Of a stretch of 41,557 nt of DNA, positions 1 through 6,559 are shown piece after piece (position 1 is the stretch's first letter; each line of letters begins with the position of its first letter). The notes beneath the pieces were generated by a model. The model saw only the letters and a list, made by a program, of their open reading frames with translations, searched no databases and had not been told where the DNA came from. Source of the stretch: Hoylesella timonensis 4401737 = DSM 22865 = JCM 15640 (GTDB lineage Bacteria; Bacteroidota; Bacteroidia; Bacteroidales; Bacteroidaceae). The position numbers were made by a program, and so were the translations under genes. Location of the stretch: positions 1 through 41,557 of the forward strand of contig NZ_HG417101.1 in assembly GCF_000455445.1 (NCBI RefSeq). The letters are read 5' to 3'.

Positions 1-1
1 T

Positions 2-841
2 GACAATGAAAAAATACTGACCGTTTGCTTCATGGTTGTTGAGCCTTTAGCGCAAATTGGCTTAGATGTAACGGATAACACGGACTGGGATATTCGAGGA
101 AGTCATCAACAAGTCAACATGACTGTGAGATATGGCAACCTGTCTGTCACTGATCCACAAACACAACTCCAAACAGTGGTGCTTCAAAATGGGATATGGA
201 CACAGCAACGATTCAACATTAAGCCACAGTACATCACACCAGAGGGACTCCGTTGGGAACATAATGAGGCACTTATATTTAATGGTGGCAACGAATATCG
301 CAAATTTGAAACCTTAGATGTCAACCATCCCACAATGGGAATAGAAACAGTTGGCTGGGATGGTACCGACTATCATGCCTATGTTTGGACAGACGAGCCT
401 CGCCCCAGCTATGTTTACGACGAGGATGCGAATGGCAGTTTTTATATTAGGAATAGTGACAACATCGAAAACAACACCACCTCAGAATATCAGATAGTTC
501 ACTTTCGTTTACGAGCTCCGCAGCAAACTGGCGAGGTTTACCTGCATGGCAATTGGACTCATCATCAGCTTTCACCCGAATATCGAATGACTTATCATCG
601 AGATACGAAGTGTTATGAGGGTTCTGTACTTCTCAAACAAGGATATTACTCCTATCAATATGTCGTTGTCAATAACCAAAACGAACTAAAACCTGTATCA
701 TCAGAGGGCAATTTTTATCAAACAGAAAACAAATATCAAGCACTTCTCTACTTTAGAGGAGCAGGCGAACGCACTGACCGACTTGTTGGTTATCAACAGG
801 TAAGCTACAAAATAGGGGCTACGACATCACTAAATCGATGA
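2..841 (+). CDS. DUF5103 / type IX secretion system plug-like protein, 3' part
   Basis: The reading frame is open to the left window edge, so this is the C-terminal part of a gene that starts outside. The visible ~279 residues are rich in beta-strand-like segments with many aromatic residues (for example HFRLRAPQQTGEVYLHGNW around residue 165 of the visible part, then a GYYSYQYVVV strand). This resembles the C-terminal region of DUF5103 proteins, called T9SS plug proteins in Bacteroidetes, which are secreted or periplasmic proteins linked to the Por secretion translocon. The first in-frame ATG at 32 is internal rather than a start, because coding-like sequence continues upstream of it. The family assignment is from recognition of sequence style and is fairly confident. 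The gene stands alone, with the two tRNA genes downstream on the same strand. Confidence 0.75.
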   Translation, partial: DNEKILTVCFMVVEPLAQIGLDVTDNTDWDIRGSHQQVNMTVRYGNLSVTDPQTQLQTVVLQNGIWTQQRFNIKPQYITPEGLRWEHNEALIFNGGNEYRKFETLDVNHPTMGIETVGWDGTDYHAYVWTDEPRPSYVYDEDANGSFYIRNSDNIENNTTSEYQIVHFRLRAPQQTGEVYLHGNWTHHQLSPEYRMTYHRDTKCYEGSVLLKQGYYSYQYVVVNNQNELKPVSSEGNFYQTENKYQALLYFRGAGERTDRLVGYQQVSYKIGATTSLNR

Positions 842-935
842 AGAAGAAAACAGTCGCAAGCGTTCCAGCTATCCAAAACCGACCTGCTAAAAATGTTAAT
901 AAACTCTAATCTCTTTGATATGTGTCCTTGAACTA

Positions 936-967
936 TTGGTATATATCAAGCAAATTGCTTACCTTTG
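936..967 (+). promoter_or_regulatory. Bacteroidetes-type promoter for the tRNA genes
   Basis: A -7 box TACCTTTG lies at 960-967 and a TTGG-containing -33 element at 936-939, about 20 nt apart. The expected start of transcription is just upstream of the tRNA-Thr 5' end at 988. Confidence 0.6.
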
Positions 968-987
968 CATTCGCCTAAATAAGAAAC

Positions 988-1060
988 GCCGATATGGCTC
1001 AGTTGGTAGAGCAACTCATTCGTAATGAGTAGGTCCCCGGTTCGAGTCCGGGTATCGGCT
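988..1060 (+). tRNA. tRNA-Thr (anticodon CGT)
   Basis: The 73-nt sequence folds as a cloverleaf. The acceptor stem is GCCGATA with TATCGGC, the anticodon stem is ACTCA/TGAGT, and the loop TTCGTAA carries anticodon CGT. The T arm contains GGTTCGAGTCC. The 3' CCA is not encoded. tRNA-Gly follows after 5 nt and the two are probably co-transcribed. Confidence 0.95.
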
Positions 1061-1065
1061 CTCTT

Positions 1066-1136
1066 GCGGAATTAGCACATCGGTAGTGCGTGGGCTTCCC
1101 AAGCCTGAGAGGCGGGTTCGATTCCCGTATTCCGCT
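1066..1136 (+). tRNA. tRNA-Gly (anticodon CCC)
   Basis: The 71-nt cloverleaf has acceptor stem GCGGAAT/ATTCCGC, anticodon loop TTCCCAA (anticodon CCC) and T arm GGGTTCGATTCCC. CCA is not encoded. The IS element begins only 40 nt downstream. Confidence 0.95.
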
Positions 1137-1176
1137 CTATTTCTTTTGTTAGAACATTCTACACTCCCCTATTTTC

Positions 1177-1318
1177 GGGTCAGTCGTAAAACGGGTCAGT
1201 CGTAAAACCCAGTTGCATCCCTCTCTCCTCATGCACATAATTTCATAGGTATTTGGGGTCAGTCGTAAAACCCAGTTGCATCCCTCTCTCCTCATGCACA
1301 TAATTTCATAGGTATTTG
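1177..1318 (+). repeat. Tandem repeat: 16-bp fragment plus two identical 63-bp copies of the IS left end
   Basis: Units are 1177-1192 (first 16 bp only), 1193-1255 and 1256-1318. The two full units appear identical base for base, and each starts GGGTCAGTCGTAAAAC and ends GGTATTTG. Each full unit contains the whole left inverted repeat of the IS. Confidence 0.95.
1256..1312 (+). repeat. Left terminal inverted repeat of the IS (innermost copy)
   Basis: It is about 57 bp and pairs with 2641-2696 on the opposite strand. The first 25 positions are identical and the rest differ at a handful of positions plus one single-base gap. Confidence 0.9.
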
Positions 1319-1319
1319 T

Positions 1320-1327
1320 TATCTTTG
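1320..1327 (+). promoter_or_regulatory. -7 box of the transposase promoter
   Basis: TATCTTTG lies directly after the 63-bp repeat and 5 nt before the ATG at 1332. No clear -33 TTTG is seen at the usual spacing. The first transposase frame would have almost no leader. Confidence 0.45.
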
Positions 1328-1331
1328 CATC

Positions 1332-1676
1332 ATGAAGACCGAGCAATTGTTGCGTTGTATCTTTCCAGAGATACTCGCAGATTATTTTGATGTGATAGAT
1401 ATCCAAGAGAGCATTTCCCAGATAGACTTCTGGTTGGATGAGCGTAACTTTATGGAAGAGGTAGACCGCAAGGCCGGCACAGTAAGCAGTTACGGCTTTA
1501 CCGCCGAACGGGTTGTCCATGACTTTCCCCTTCGTGGCAAGCCCGTTTACCTTCATGTCCGCCGTCGAAAATGGCGTGACAGTTCCACGGGTGAGATATT
1601 CAGTTATTCTTACGATGACCTGACGGCTGAGGGCAGCAAACTATCCCCTGAGTTCGTTTCTTTTTTAAAAGAGTAG
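1332..1676 (+). CDS. ISAon1-like transposase, N-terminal region (orfA)
   Basis: This 114-aa protein resembles the small N-terminal region proteins that accompany ISAon1-type ISL3 transposases in Bacteroidetes. It has an acidic N-terminus and a basic patch (HVRRRKWR) near residue 78 that could contact DNA. The frame ends at 1674-1676, just after the run TTTTTTAAAA (1661-1670), and overlaps the downstream transposase frame. The normal transposase is probably made from both frames by slippage or frameshifting. Both parts look full length, so the separation is likely natural for this family rather than decay. Confidence 0.8.
   Translation: MKTEQLLRCIFPEILADYFDVIDIQESISQIDFWLDERNFMEEVDRKAGTVSSYGFTAERVVHDFPLRGKPVYLHVRRRKWRDSSTGEIFSYSYDDLTAEGSKLSPEFVSFLKE
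1661..1670 (+). promoter_or_regulatory. Putative slippage/frameshift site in the transposase
   Basis: T6A4 lies at the end of orfA. The catalytic frame is one base forward of orfA, so expression needs a +1 (or -2) shift, or transcriptional slippage in this run. A simple -1 slip at TTTAAAA (1664-1670) gives a frame that stops at 1727. Confidence 0.45.
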
Positions 1677-2661
1677 AATTGAGTCTACTGCGGAGAGCAT
1701 TACAGGTATTGGTTCTCACTATGGCGTAGACGGCAAGCAGCTTTCCACCCAATACAAGGAGCATTTCAGCGATTATCGCCAGTGGGAGCAGTTGTCGCAT
1801 GCGGGAGACTGGCTGCTGTTTGATGAGAACCTGGGAGAGAGCCTAAGTATCGATGAGACTTGTCTAAGCAGCGGTGAGGTCTATACGTTTCTGACCAACA
1901 AGGCTGGCAAAGGTGGCAGGGGTACGCTGGTAGCTGTGGTCAGGGGAACAAAAGCCGAAGATGTGATCCGTGTTCTGGAAAAGATTGACCTTTCCAAAAG
2001 AAAGACTGTCAAGGAGATAACGCTTGACTTATCTTCCTCTATGATGATTATTGCGCGCACGGTGTTCCCCAAGGCACTCATCACCAGTGACAGGTTTCAT
2101 GTGCAGAAACTTTACTATGACGCTTTGGACGACATGCGCATAGCCTACCGGTGGACTGCGAGGGATAAGGAAAATGAGGAGATGAAGGAAGCCAAAGCCA
2201 AGAACGAAACCTACAAACCATTCAGATACAGCAACGGTGACACACGCAAGCAACTACTTGACAGGGCGAAGTTTATACTGACTAAACACAAGTCCAAGTG
2301 GACGGAATCGCAAAGGCTAAGGGCGGAAATAATCTTTGAAAACTACCCAGAACTCAAAAAAGCTTATAACCTGGCCATGGAACTTACCGATATTTATAAT
2401 GCCAAAAGCATCAAGGACGCAGCAAGGCTGAAACTGGCTAAGTGGTTTAACGAGGTAGAGAAGTTGGGGGTGGACAACTTCTATACGGTGATTGACACCT
2501 TTAAGAACCATTATGATACCATACTCAATTTCTTTGTCAACAGAGCCACAAATGCCAATGCTGAATCCTTCAATGCAAAAGTCAAAGCCTTCAGGGCACA
2601 GTTCAGGGGAGTAACGGATATTCCTTTCTTCCTTTACAGGCTTATGAAATTATGTGCATGA
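1669..2661 (+). CDS. ISL3-family DDE transposase, catalytic part (orfB)
   Basis: The frame is open from 1669 after a stop at 1666-1668, and recognisable transposase sequence starts near 1681. No ATG is suitably placed; an in-frame TTG at 1792 is too far in. The product is therefore best explained as an extension of orfA. Candidate DDE residues are D in LSIDET, D in ITSDRFHVQK and E in NANAESFN, as in DDE_Tnp_ISL3. The last codons (FLYRLMKLCA) lie inside the right inverted repeat, so the transposase C-terminus and the IS end overlap. No internal stop is seen, so the element could be active. Confidence 0.85.
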   Translation, partial: KSRIESTAESITGIGSHYGVDGKQLSTQYKEHFSDYRQWEQLSHAGDWLLFDENLGESLSIDETCLSSGEVYTFLTNKAGKGGRGTLVAVVRGTKAEDVIRVLEKIDLSKRKTVKEITLDLSSSMMIIARTVFPKALITSDRFHVQKLYYDALDDMRIAYRWTARDKENEEMKEAKAKNETYKPFRYSNGDTRKQLLDRAKFILTKHKSKWTESQRLRAEIIFENYPELKKAYNLAMELTDIYNAKSIKDAARLKLAKWFNEVEKLGVDNFYTVIDTFKNHYDTILNFFVNRATNANAESFNAKVKAFRAQFRGVTDIPFFLYRLMKLCA

Positions 2662-2696
2662 GAGGGAGGGGTGCAACTGGGTTTTACGACTGACCC
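2641..2696 (-). repeat. Right terminal inverted repeat of the IS
   Basis: Its reverse complement begins GGGTCAGTCGTAAAACCCAG and matches the left end closely over about 56 bp. Its inner part encodes the last residues of the transposase. Confidence 0.9.
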
Positions 2697-2783
2697 CTTT
2701 AAAGAATTAAGAGATGTTAAGGAACTCGGGCGGCAACTATGCCCCTTTATCCTTCATTGTTTAATACCGCAGTTTTTAAAATA

Positions 2784-2847
2784 TCAGGAGTTAAGGGATT
2801 GTGTAGCCGAGGTTGTCTCTTTGGCTCCGCAACTCCTTAACTCCTGA
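2784..2847. repeat. 13-bp inverted repeat between the IS and glnA
   Basis: TCAGGAGTTAAGG (2784-2796) pairs perfectly with CCTTAACTCCTGA (2835-2847) across a 38-nt spacer that itself holds a short AGCC/GGCT pairing. It lies just downstream of the glnA stop codon (glnA is on the minus strand), so it could act in glnA transcript ending or be a remnant repeat. There is no clear U-run on either side. Confidence 0.6.
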
Positions 2848-2870
2848 ATATCTATTTTGCCGTTGCAGGC

Positions 2871-4376
2871 TTATCCGCAGTGGAAGTATTCCTGCACGAT
2901 CTTCTTCGTGGCATCGTGGTTCTTCTCGATGTCGTGGCGGAGCGTGCGGTCATTGAATGAGCGTAGCTGCTTGATGATGCCGTCGATCATGGCCTTGCTG
3001 AACACGCCCTTCTCCTCATACACCGCGCGCTGGCGCTCGAGGCAGTCGGCGGATGCGCAGCAGCTGTCAGGCAACTGAGCCAGTTTACTGAGTTTGTCGG
3101 CGTTTGCTGCATCGTGTATGTTGACGTTGACGTATGTGCTGTCTGCCACTTCGAGCGCGTTGTCCATCTCGAAGCCATGGCGGCATGCCACGCAGAGGCC
3201 GGCGATGAGTTGGTACAGGTCGGCGCTGCCGTCCGGTGAGCGCATCTCCACCGTCTGCTTTGCCGATGTGTCGGCGATGGCCTCCGGCTCCTGCGGGTTT
3301 GCTGCGTGGCAGAGGTCGATGCCTGCTGTCCATCCGAGCGGCACTCTGACGAGCACGCTGCGGTTGCGGTCGCCCCAGCAAACGTTTGTCGGCGCTTCCT
3401 GATGCGGCACGAGGCGGAAATATGACGTTGGGTTCTTGTTGCCAAAGGCGGTGATGCTCTCTGCCAGGTCCATCATTCCGGCGATGGCCTTGCGCGCTGC
3501 GGCGCTCAGTTTCCCGCCATCGAGCATCTGGTTCTTGCCGTCCTTCACCATGCGCATGTGTATGTGCAGCCCGCTTCCTGCCTTGCCCACGGTGATCTTC
3601 GGGGCGAACGTCACGTTGAGCCCCATCTCGTATGCCAGGTTCCTAATAGCCCATTTCGCCAGCATGAGCTGGTCGGCGGCTTTCTCGGCGTACACCGGCA
3701 GGAACTCAATCTCGTTCTGTTCGTAGAGCAGGCCGTCCTCTGTGAAGTTGCCCACTTCCGAGTGCCCGTATTTTATCTCCCCTCCGGTCTGTGCCACATA
3801 GAGCATGCACTGCTGGCGGAAGTCGTTCATCTTGGCATACGGGGCAGACTCGTGGTATCCGTGCTGGTCGATTGCCGGGAACACCTCCGGGTCTTCGTCT
3901 ATGACGTAGTATTCGAGCTCGCCCATCGCATAGAACTCCATTCCCGTTGTCTCGCGGAATGCGCGGCACGCCTTGCGCAGCGTGTTCTCGGGAGAAGATG
4001 CGAGCGGATTGCCGTCTTTGTCGAAGTAACTGCACAACATGCAGAGCGTCGGGATTTCTGCGAACGGGTCGAGGAACGCCGTGCTGAAACGCGGCAGCAC
4101 ATACAGGTCACTGCTTCCCGCCTCGATGAATGAGAACAGGCTCGAGCCGTCGACACGCTCACCGCATGTCAGTATGGTTTCAAGGTAATCCCTGTTCGTG
4201 ATGACAAAGTTGAGGGTCTTCAACTTGCCGTCGTCCGCAGGATACATGAAATTGACCATCTTCACTTCATTGGCCTCGATGAAGCGGATGATGTCTGCCT
4301 TCGTAAATTCTTCCGTAGGCTTCTGCAGGAATGCCACCACGGGGTTGGCATTCATTGCCAGTTCTGCTTTTGTCAT
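2871..4376 (-). CDS. glnA: Glutamine synthetase, type I-like
   Basis: The enzyme makes glutamine from glutamate, ammonia and ATP in the cytoplasm. The 501-aa length suits a GSI-type subunit. Visible motifs are the metal-ligand strand GELEYYV (152-158), NEIEF (221-225), the GSGLHIHMRM histidine motif (267-276), RNRSVLVRVP (337-346) and the MRSPDGSAD motif (378-386). I do not see the NLYDLPP adenylylation loop of GSI-beta enzymes near the C-terminus. A promoter TTTG-N20-TAATTTTG precedes the ATG. Base composition is unlike the neighbours: hand counts of 60-nt lines inside the gene give 32, 41 and 40 G+C, against about 25-27 in sampled neighbouring genes. The excess G+C creates long open frames on both strands, which are shadows. 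The gene is monocistronic and divergent from the glycosyltransferase cluster. Its role in nitrogen assimilation is inferred from the family. Confidence 0.93.
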   Translation of the reverse strand: MTKAELAMNANPVVAFLQKPTEEFTKADIIRFIEANEVKMVNFMYPADDGKLKTLNFVITNRDYLETILTCGERVDGSSLFSFIEAGSSDLYVLPRFSTAFLDPFAEIPTLCMLCSYFDKDGNPLASSPENTLRKACRAFRETTGMEFYAMGELEYYVIDEDPEVFPAIDQHGYHESAPYAKMNDFRQQCMLYVAQTGGEIKYGHSEVGNFTEDGLLYEQNEIEFLPVYAEKAADQLMLAKWAIRNLAYEMGLNVTFAPKITVGKAGSGLHIHMRMVKDGKNQMLDGGKLSAAARKAIAGMMDLAESITAFGNKNPTSYFRLVPHQEAPTNVCWGDRNRSVLVRVPLGWTAGIDLCHAANPQEPEAIADTSAKQTVEMRSPDGSADLYQLIAGLCVACRHGFEMDNALEVADSTYVNVNIHDAANADKLSKLAQLPDSCCASADCLERQRAVYEEKGVFSKAMIDGIIKQLRSFNDRTLRHDIEKNHDATKKIVQEYFHCG

Positions 4377-4418
4377 AATTGTATTAAATTTTACAGGTTA
4401 GTAATGTAATTTTGCTTG

Positions 4419-4450
4419 CAAAATTAGTTATTTGTTTTCACACCGCCAAA
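4419..4450 (-). promoter_or_regulatory. Promoter of glnA
   Basis: On the minus strand, TTTG (4450-4447) is separated by 20 nt from TAATTTTG (4426-4419). This is a near-ideal Bacteroidetes sigma-ABfr promoter about 43 nt upstream of the glnA ATG. Confidence 0.75.
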
Positions 4451-4470
4451 TAAAAACATGGAAATAATGC

Positions 4471-4479
4471 GGGGGGGGG
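4471..4479 (+). repeat. Homopolymer G9 tract
   Basis: Nine consecutive G lie within AT-rich sequence, about 20 nt upstream of the glnA -33 element and about 175 nt before the glycosyltransferase promoter. Such tracts vary easily in length during replication. Confidence 0.9.
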
Positions 4480-4653
4480 AGATTATAGACATAAAGTTTT
4501 GGATTATTTGATAAAGACAACGGGAATAGATCCTATAAAAAGATTTTTTCCTAACAAATTACGGAATTATCTTGCTCGAAGCCACTTATAACTACCAACA
4601 ACCTTCCTTCCATGAAAGAGCGGTGAGAGTTACTTAACAAAACACGAAACCTA

Positions 4654-4685
4654 TTTGTGTTTATGCGTAGAAACAGTTACCTTTG
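4654..4685 (+). promoter_or_regulatory. Promoter of the glycosyltransferase operon
   Basis: TTTG (4654-4657), 20 nt, TACCTTTG (4678-4685). The expected transcription start near 4692 rules out the upstream TTG at 4683 as a translation start and supports the ATG at 4710. Confidence 0.8.
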
Positions 4686-4709
4686 CAGATACGTTACAAC
4701 AGTCAAGAC

Positions 4710-5630
4710 ATGCTATTAAGTATCATCATACCTGTCTATTTTGTCGAGGAAACATTGCAACGATGTGTGAAGAGTATTTTGCAACAAACCTTTACCGACT
4801 GGGAACTTATCTTGGTAGATGACGGTTCACCTGACGGTTGTCCTGCGCTGTGCGATGAGTATTGCCAGCAAGATGCCCGCATCAAAGTGGTACATCAAGC
4901 CAATGGCGGACTAAGTGCTGCTCGCAATACTGGGTTGTTACAGGCACAAGGTAGCTACGTCACGTTTTTAGACAGTGACGACTATGTGCGCAAAGACACC
5001 TACCAACAAATGATGCAACAATTGGTGGAACAACCAGAGATAGATATCATTGAATATCCTATCACTCTCCACACTGGAAACAAACAGCGAGAAAAGATAT
5101 TATCCTTTCCTGCAAAGCGTTACAACAATATGCTCACCTATTGGTTTGAGAGTCAAGCCTACCTACACACCTACGCTTGTAACAAGGTGTACAAACGCAA
5201 GCTTTTCAACCAAGTACGCTATCCTGTGAATAAGGTGTTTGAAGATGTGTACACCCTACCATTGCTATTACGACAAAGCAAGGTGGTAGCCACCACCGAT
5301 AAAGGTATGTATTTCTACGTTGACAATCCGCAGGGCATCACCGCAACGGCTGGTGGTGAACAACTCAAGGATTTGCTGCATGCCCATCTTGCTTTGTTAC
5401 AAGAATCTCAATTAACAGAACATGAGGGATTTGCCACTTACTACGAACACATATTAAATATACAAATGGATGTCTGCGAGATGACGGGAGCAAAACCCAC
5501 TCTACCCTCATTCAGCTTTCATGGTCAGCAAGACATTCCATTCAAGACGAGGCTTTCCAGTCTCATAGGAATACAACGCTTATGCCAACTGAACCAATTT
5601 ATACACAAGGTGTATCGAAGAAGCCGTTAG
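4710..5630 (+). CDS. Family 2 glycosyltransferase
   Basis: This 306-aa GT-A fold enzyme should transfer a sugar from a nucleotide-sugar donor during surface polysaccharide or glycolipid synthesis. The N-terminus is typical (LLSIIIPVYF), followed by the nucleotide-binding VDDGSPDG near residue 37 and the metal-binding DSDD near residue 90. I chose the ATG at 4710 because the -7 box of the promoter covers the earlier TTG. The gene starts a three-gene unit and overlaps the next by up to 49 nt. Donor, acceptor and product cannot be told from sequence. Confidence 0.88.
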   Translation: MLLSIIIPVYFVEETLQRCVKSILQQTFTDWELILVDDGSPDGCPALCDEYCQQDARIKVVHQANGGLSAARNTGLLQAQGSYVTFLDSDDYVRKDTYQQMMQQLVEQPEIDIIEYPITLHTGNKQREKILSFPAKRYNNMLTYWFESQAYLHTYACNKVYKRKLFNQVRYPVNKVFEDVYTLPLLLRQSKVVATTDKGMYFYVDNPQGITATAGGEQLKDLLHAHLALLQESQLTEHEGFATYYEHILNIQMDVCEMTGAKPTLPSFSFHGQQDIPFKTRLSSLIGIQRLCQLNQFIHKVYRRSR

Positions 5631-6559
5631 TGAGCTTCATCATACCCGTTTACAATTTGCCATTATCAATGGTTATCGAGTGCTTAGACAGTATTCTGAT
5701 GCTATCGCTTGACGCACAAAACTGCGAGATAATTGTGGTGGATGACGGCTCCGACACGTTTCTCCTCAGTGCATTGAACGCTTATCTCGACAAAATTGTC
5801 TATATACGCCAGCCCAACCAAGGGGCTGCAAGTGCTCGTAATATGGGGTTGTGTGTCGCCAAAGGTGAATATATCCAGTTTGTCGATGGCGACGATGCAC
5901 TCATCCCCTTTGTCTATGAACATTGTTTGGATCTTGTGCGATGTCAGAATGCTGAGATGGTGAAGTTCGATTTGACACGTAACAAAAAGCAAAAGAATAC
6001 CTATAGTGTTGAGGGTCCCATGACTGGTAGCCAATATATGAGTACACACAACCTTAAAGTCGCTGTTTGGAGCATGCTCTTTAAGCGTGATTTGTTGTGG
6101 GGATTAAGATTTACACCGGGCTTGTTGAACGAAGACGAGGAATTTACACCCCTGCTCATCTTGCGCACCGAACGATTGTACATTACCGATGCTAAGGCGT
6201 ATTACTATCGAAAGAGAGACAACTCGTGTACCACGAGCAAAAATAAGAAAACCCAACTGCAACGCTTGAAAGATACCCTTCGGATATTGGGACAATTTCA
6301 GCGACGCATAGACACGCTGCCTCTCATGGAACGAAACGCCATGCAGCGACGCATCGCACAGCTCTCAATGGACTATATATATAATGTGGCACGCTATACG
6401 CACAGTCTTCACCGACTTGAAACTGCTTTGCGGGAGATGAGGCGACATGGGTTATATCCGCTACCCGACAAGAAATATACCCGTAAGTATAGCCTTTTCA
6501 GACGGTTAATACGCACCAAAGCAGGCAGATATTTGCTCATTTTAATGACATTGAGATGA
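5582..6559 (+). CDS. Family 2 glycosyltransferase
   Basis: This is a 325-aa GT2 protein with SFIIPVYN at 18-25, VVDDGSD near 56-62 and the metal-binding VDGDD near 101-105. It is a second, diverged copy of the same fold as the gene before it. The ATG at 5582 lies inside the preceding gene. A GTG at 5630 would give a one-base overlap and begin right at the conserved first strand, so the true start is uncertain. Its stop overlaps the start of the next gene (ATGA), which suggests translational coupling. The substrate is unknown. Confidence 0.87.
   Translation: MPTEPIYTQGVSKKPLVSFIIPVYNLPLSMVIECLDSILMLSLDAQNCEIIVVDDGSDTFLLSALNAYLDKIVYIRQPNQGAASARNMGLCVAKGEYIQFVDGDDALIPFVYEHCLDLVRCQNAEMVKFDLTRNKKQKNTYSVEGPMTGSQYMSTHNLKVAVWSMLFKRDLLWGLRFTPGLLNEDEEFTPLLILRTERLYITDAKAYYYRKRDNSCTTSKNKKTQLQRLKDTLRILGQFQRRIDTLPLMERNAMQRRIAQLSMDYIYNVARYTHSLHRLETALREMRRHGLYPLPDKKYTRKYSLFRRLIRTKAGRYLLILMTLR

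Larger units (their letters stand above)
1177..2696 (+). mobile_element. ISL3-family (ISAon1-like) insertion sequence with amplified left end
   Basis: The element carries two out-of-phase transposase frames between long imperfect terminal inverted repeats. The innermost left end (from 1256) and the right end (to 2696) match over about 56 bp, with the first 25 bp identical (start GGGTCAGTCGTAAAACCC). A single element would span 1256-2696. An additional full copy of the left 63 bp (1193-1255) and a 16-bp fragment (1177-1192) sit outside it. I see no matching 8-bp target duplication: the 8 bp to the left of 1177 are CTATTTTC and the 8 bp to the right of 2696 are CTTTAAAG. Confidence 0.85.
4377..4709. 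other. Divergent intergenic region glnA / glycosyltransferases
   Basis: These 333 nt hold the glnA promoter (4419-4450), a run of nine G (4471-4479) and the glycosyltransferase promoter (4654-4685). No gene is seen. Confidence 0.7.

Noticed and set aside
1177..1318. Possible CRISPR-like repeats
   Set aside because: The 63-bp units are adjacent without spacers and are copies of an IS end.
1149..1556. 135-aa ORF on the minus strand with an internal duplicated peptide
   Set aside because: It is antisense to orfA and the duplicated peptide is only the translation of the 63-bp tandem IS-end repeat (63 is a multiple of three).
1664..1670. Classical -1 frameshift heptamer TTTAAAA
   Set aside because: A -1 slip here leads into the wrong frame, which stops at 1727; the transposase frame is reached only by +1 or -2.
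1169..2704. 8-bp target site duplication of the IS
   Set aside because: CTATTTTC on the left and CTTTAAAG on the right do not match, also not when measured from the inner left end.
3558..4133. 191-aa ORF opposite glnA, and several other long frames at 2987-4162
   Set aside because: They are shadows caused by the high GC content of glnA; the glnA frame has all family motifs.
4683..4709. Upstream TTG start for the first glycosyltransferase
   Set aside because: It lies within the -7 box of the promoter, so it would not be in the transcript.
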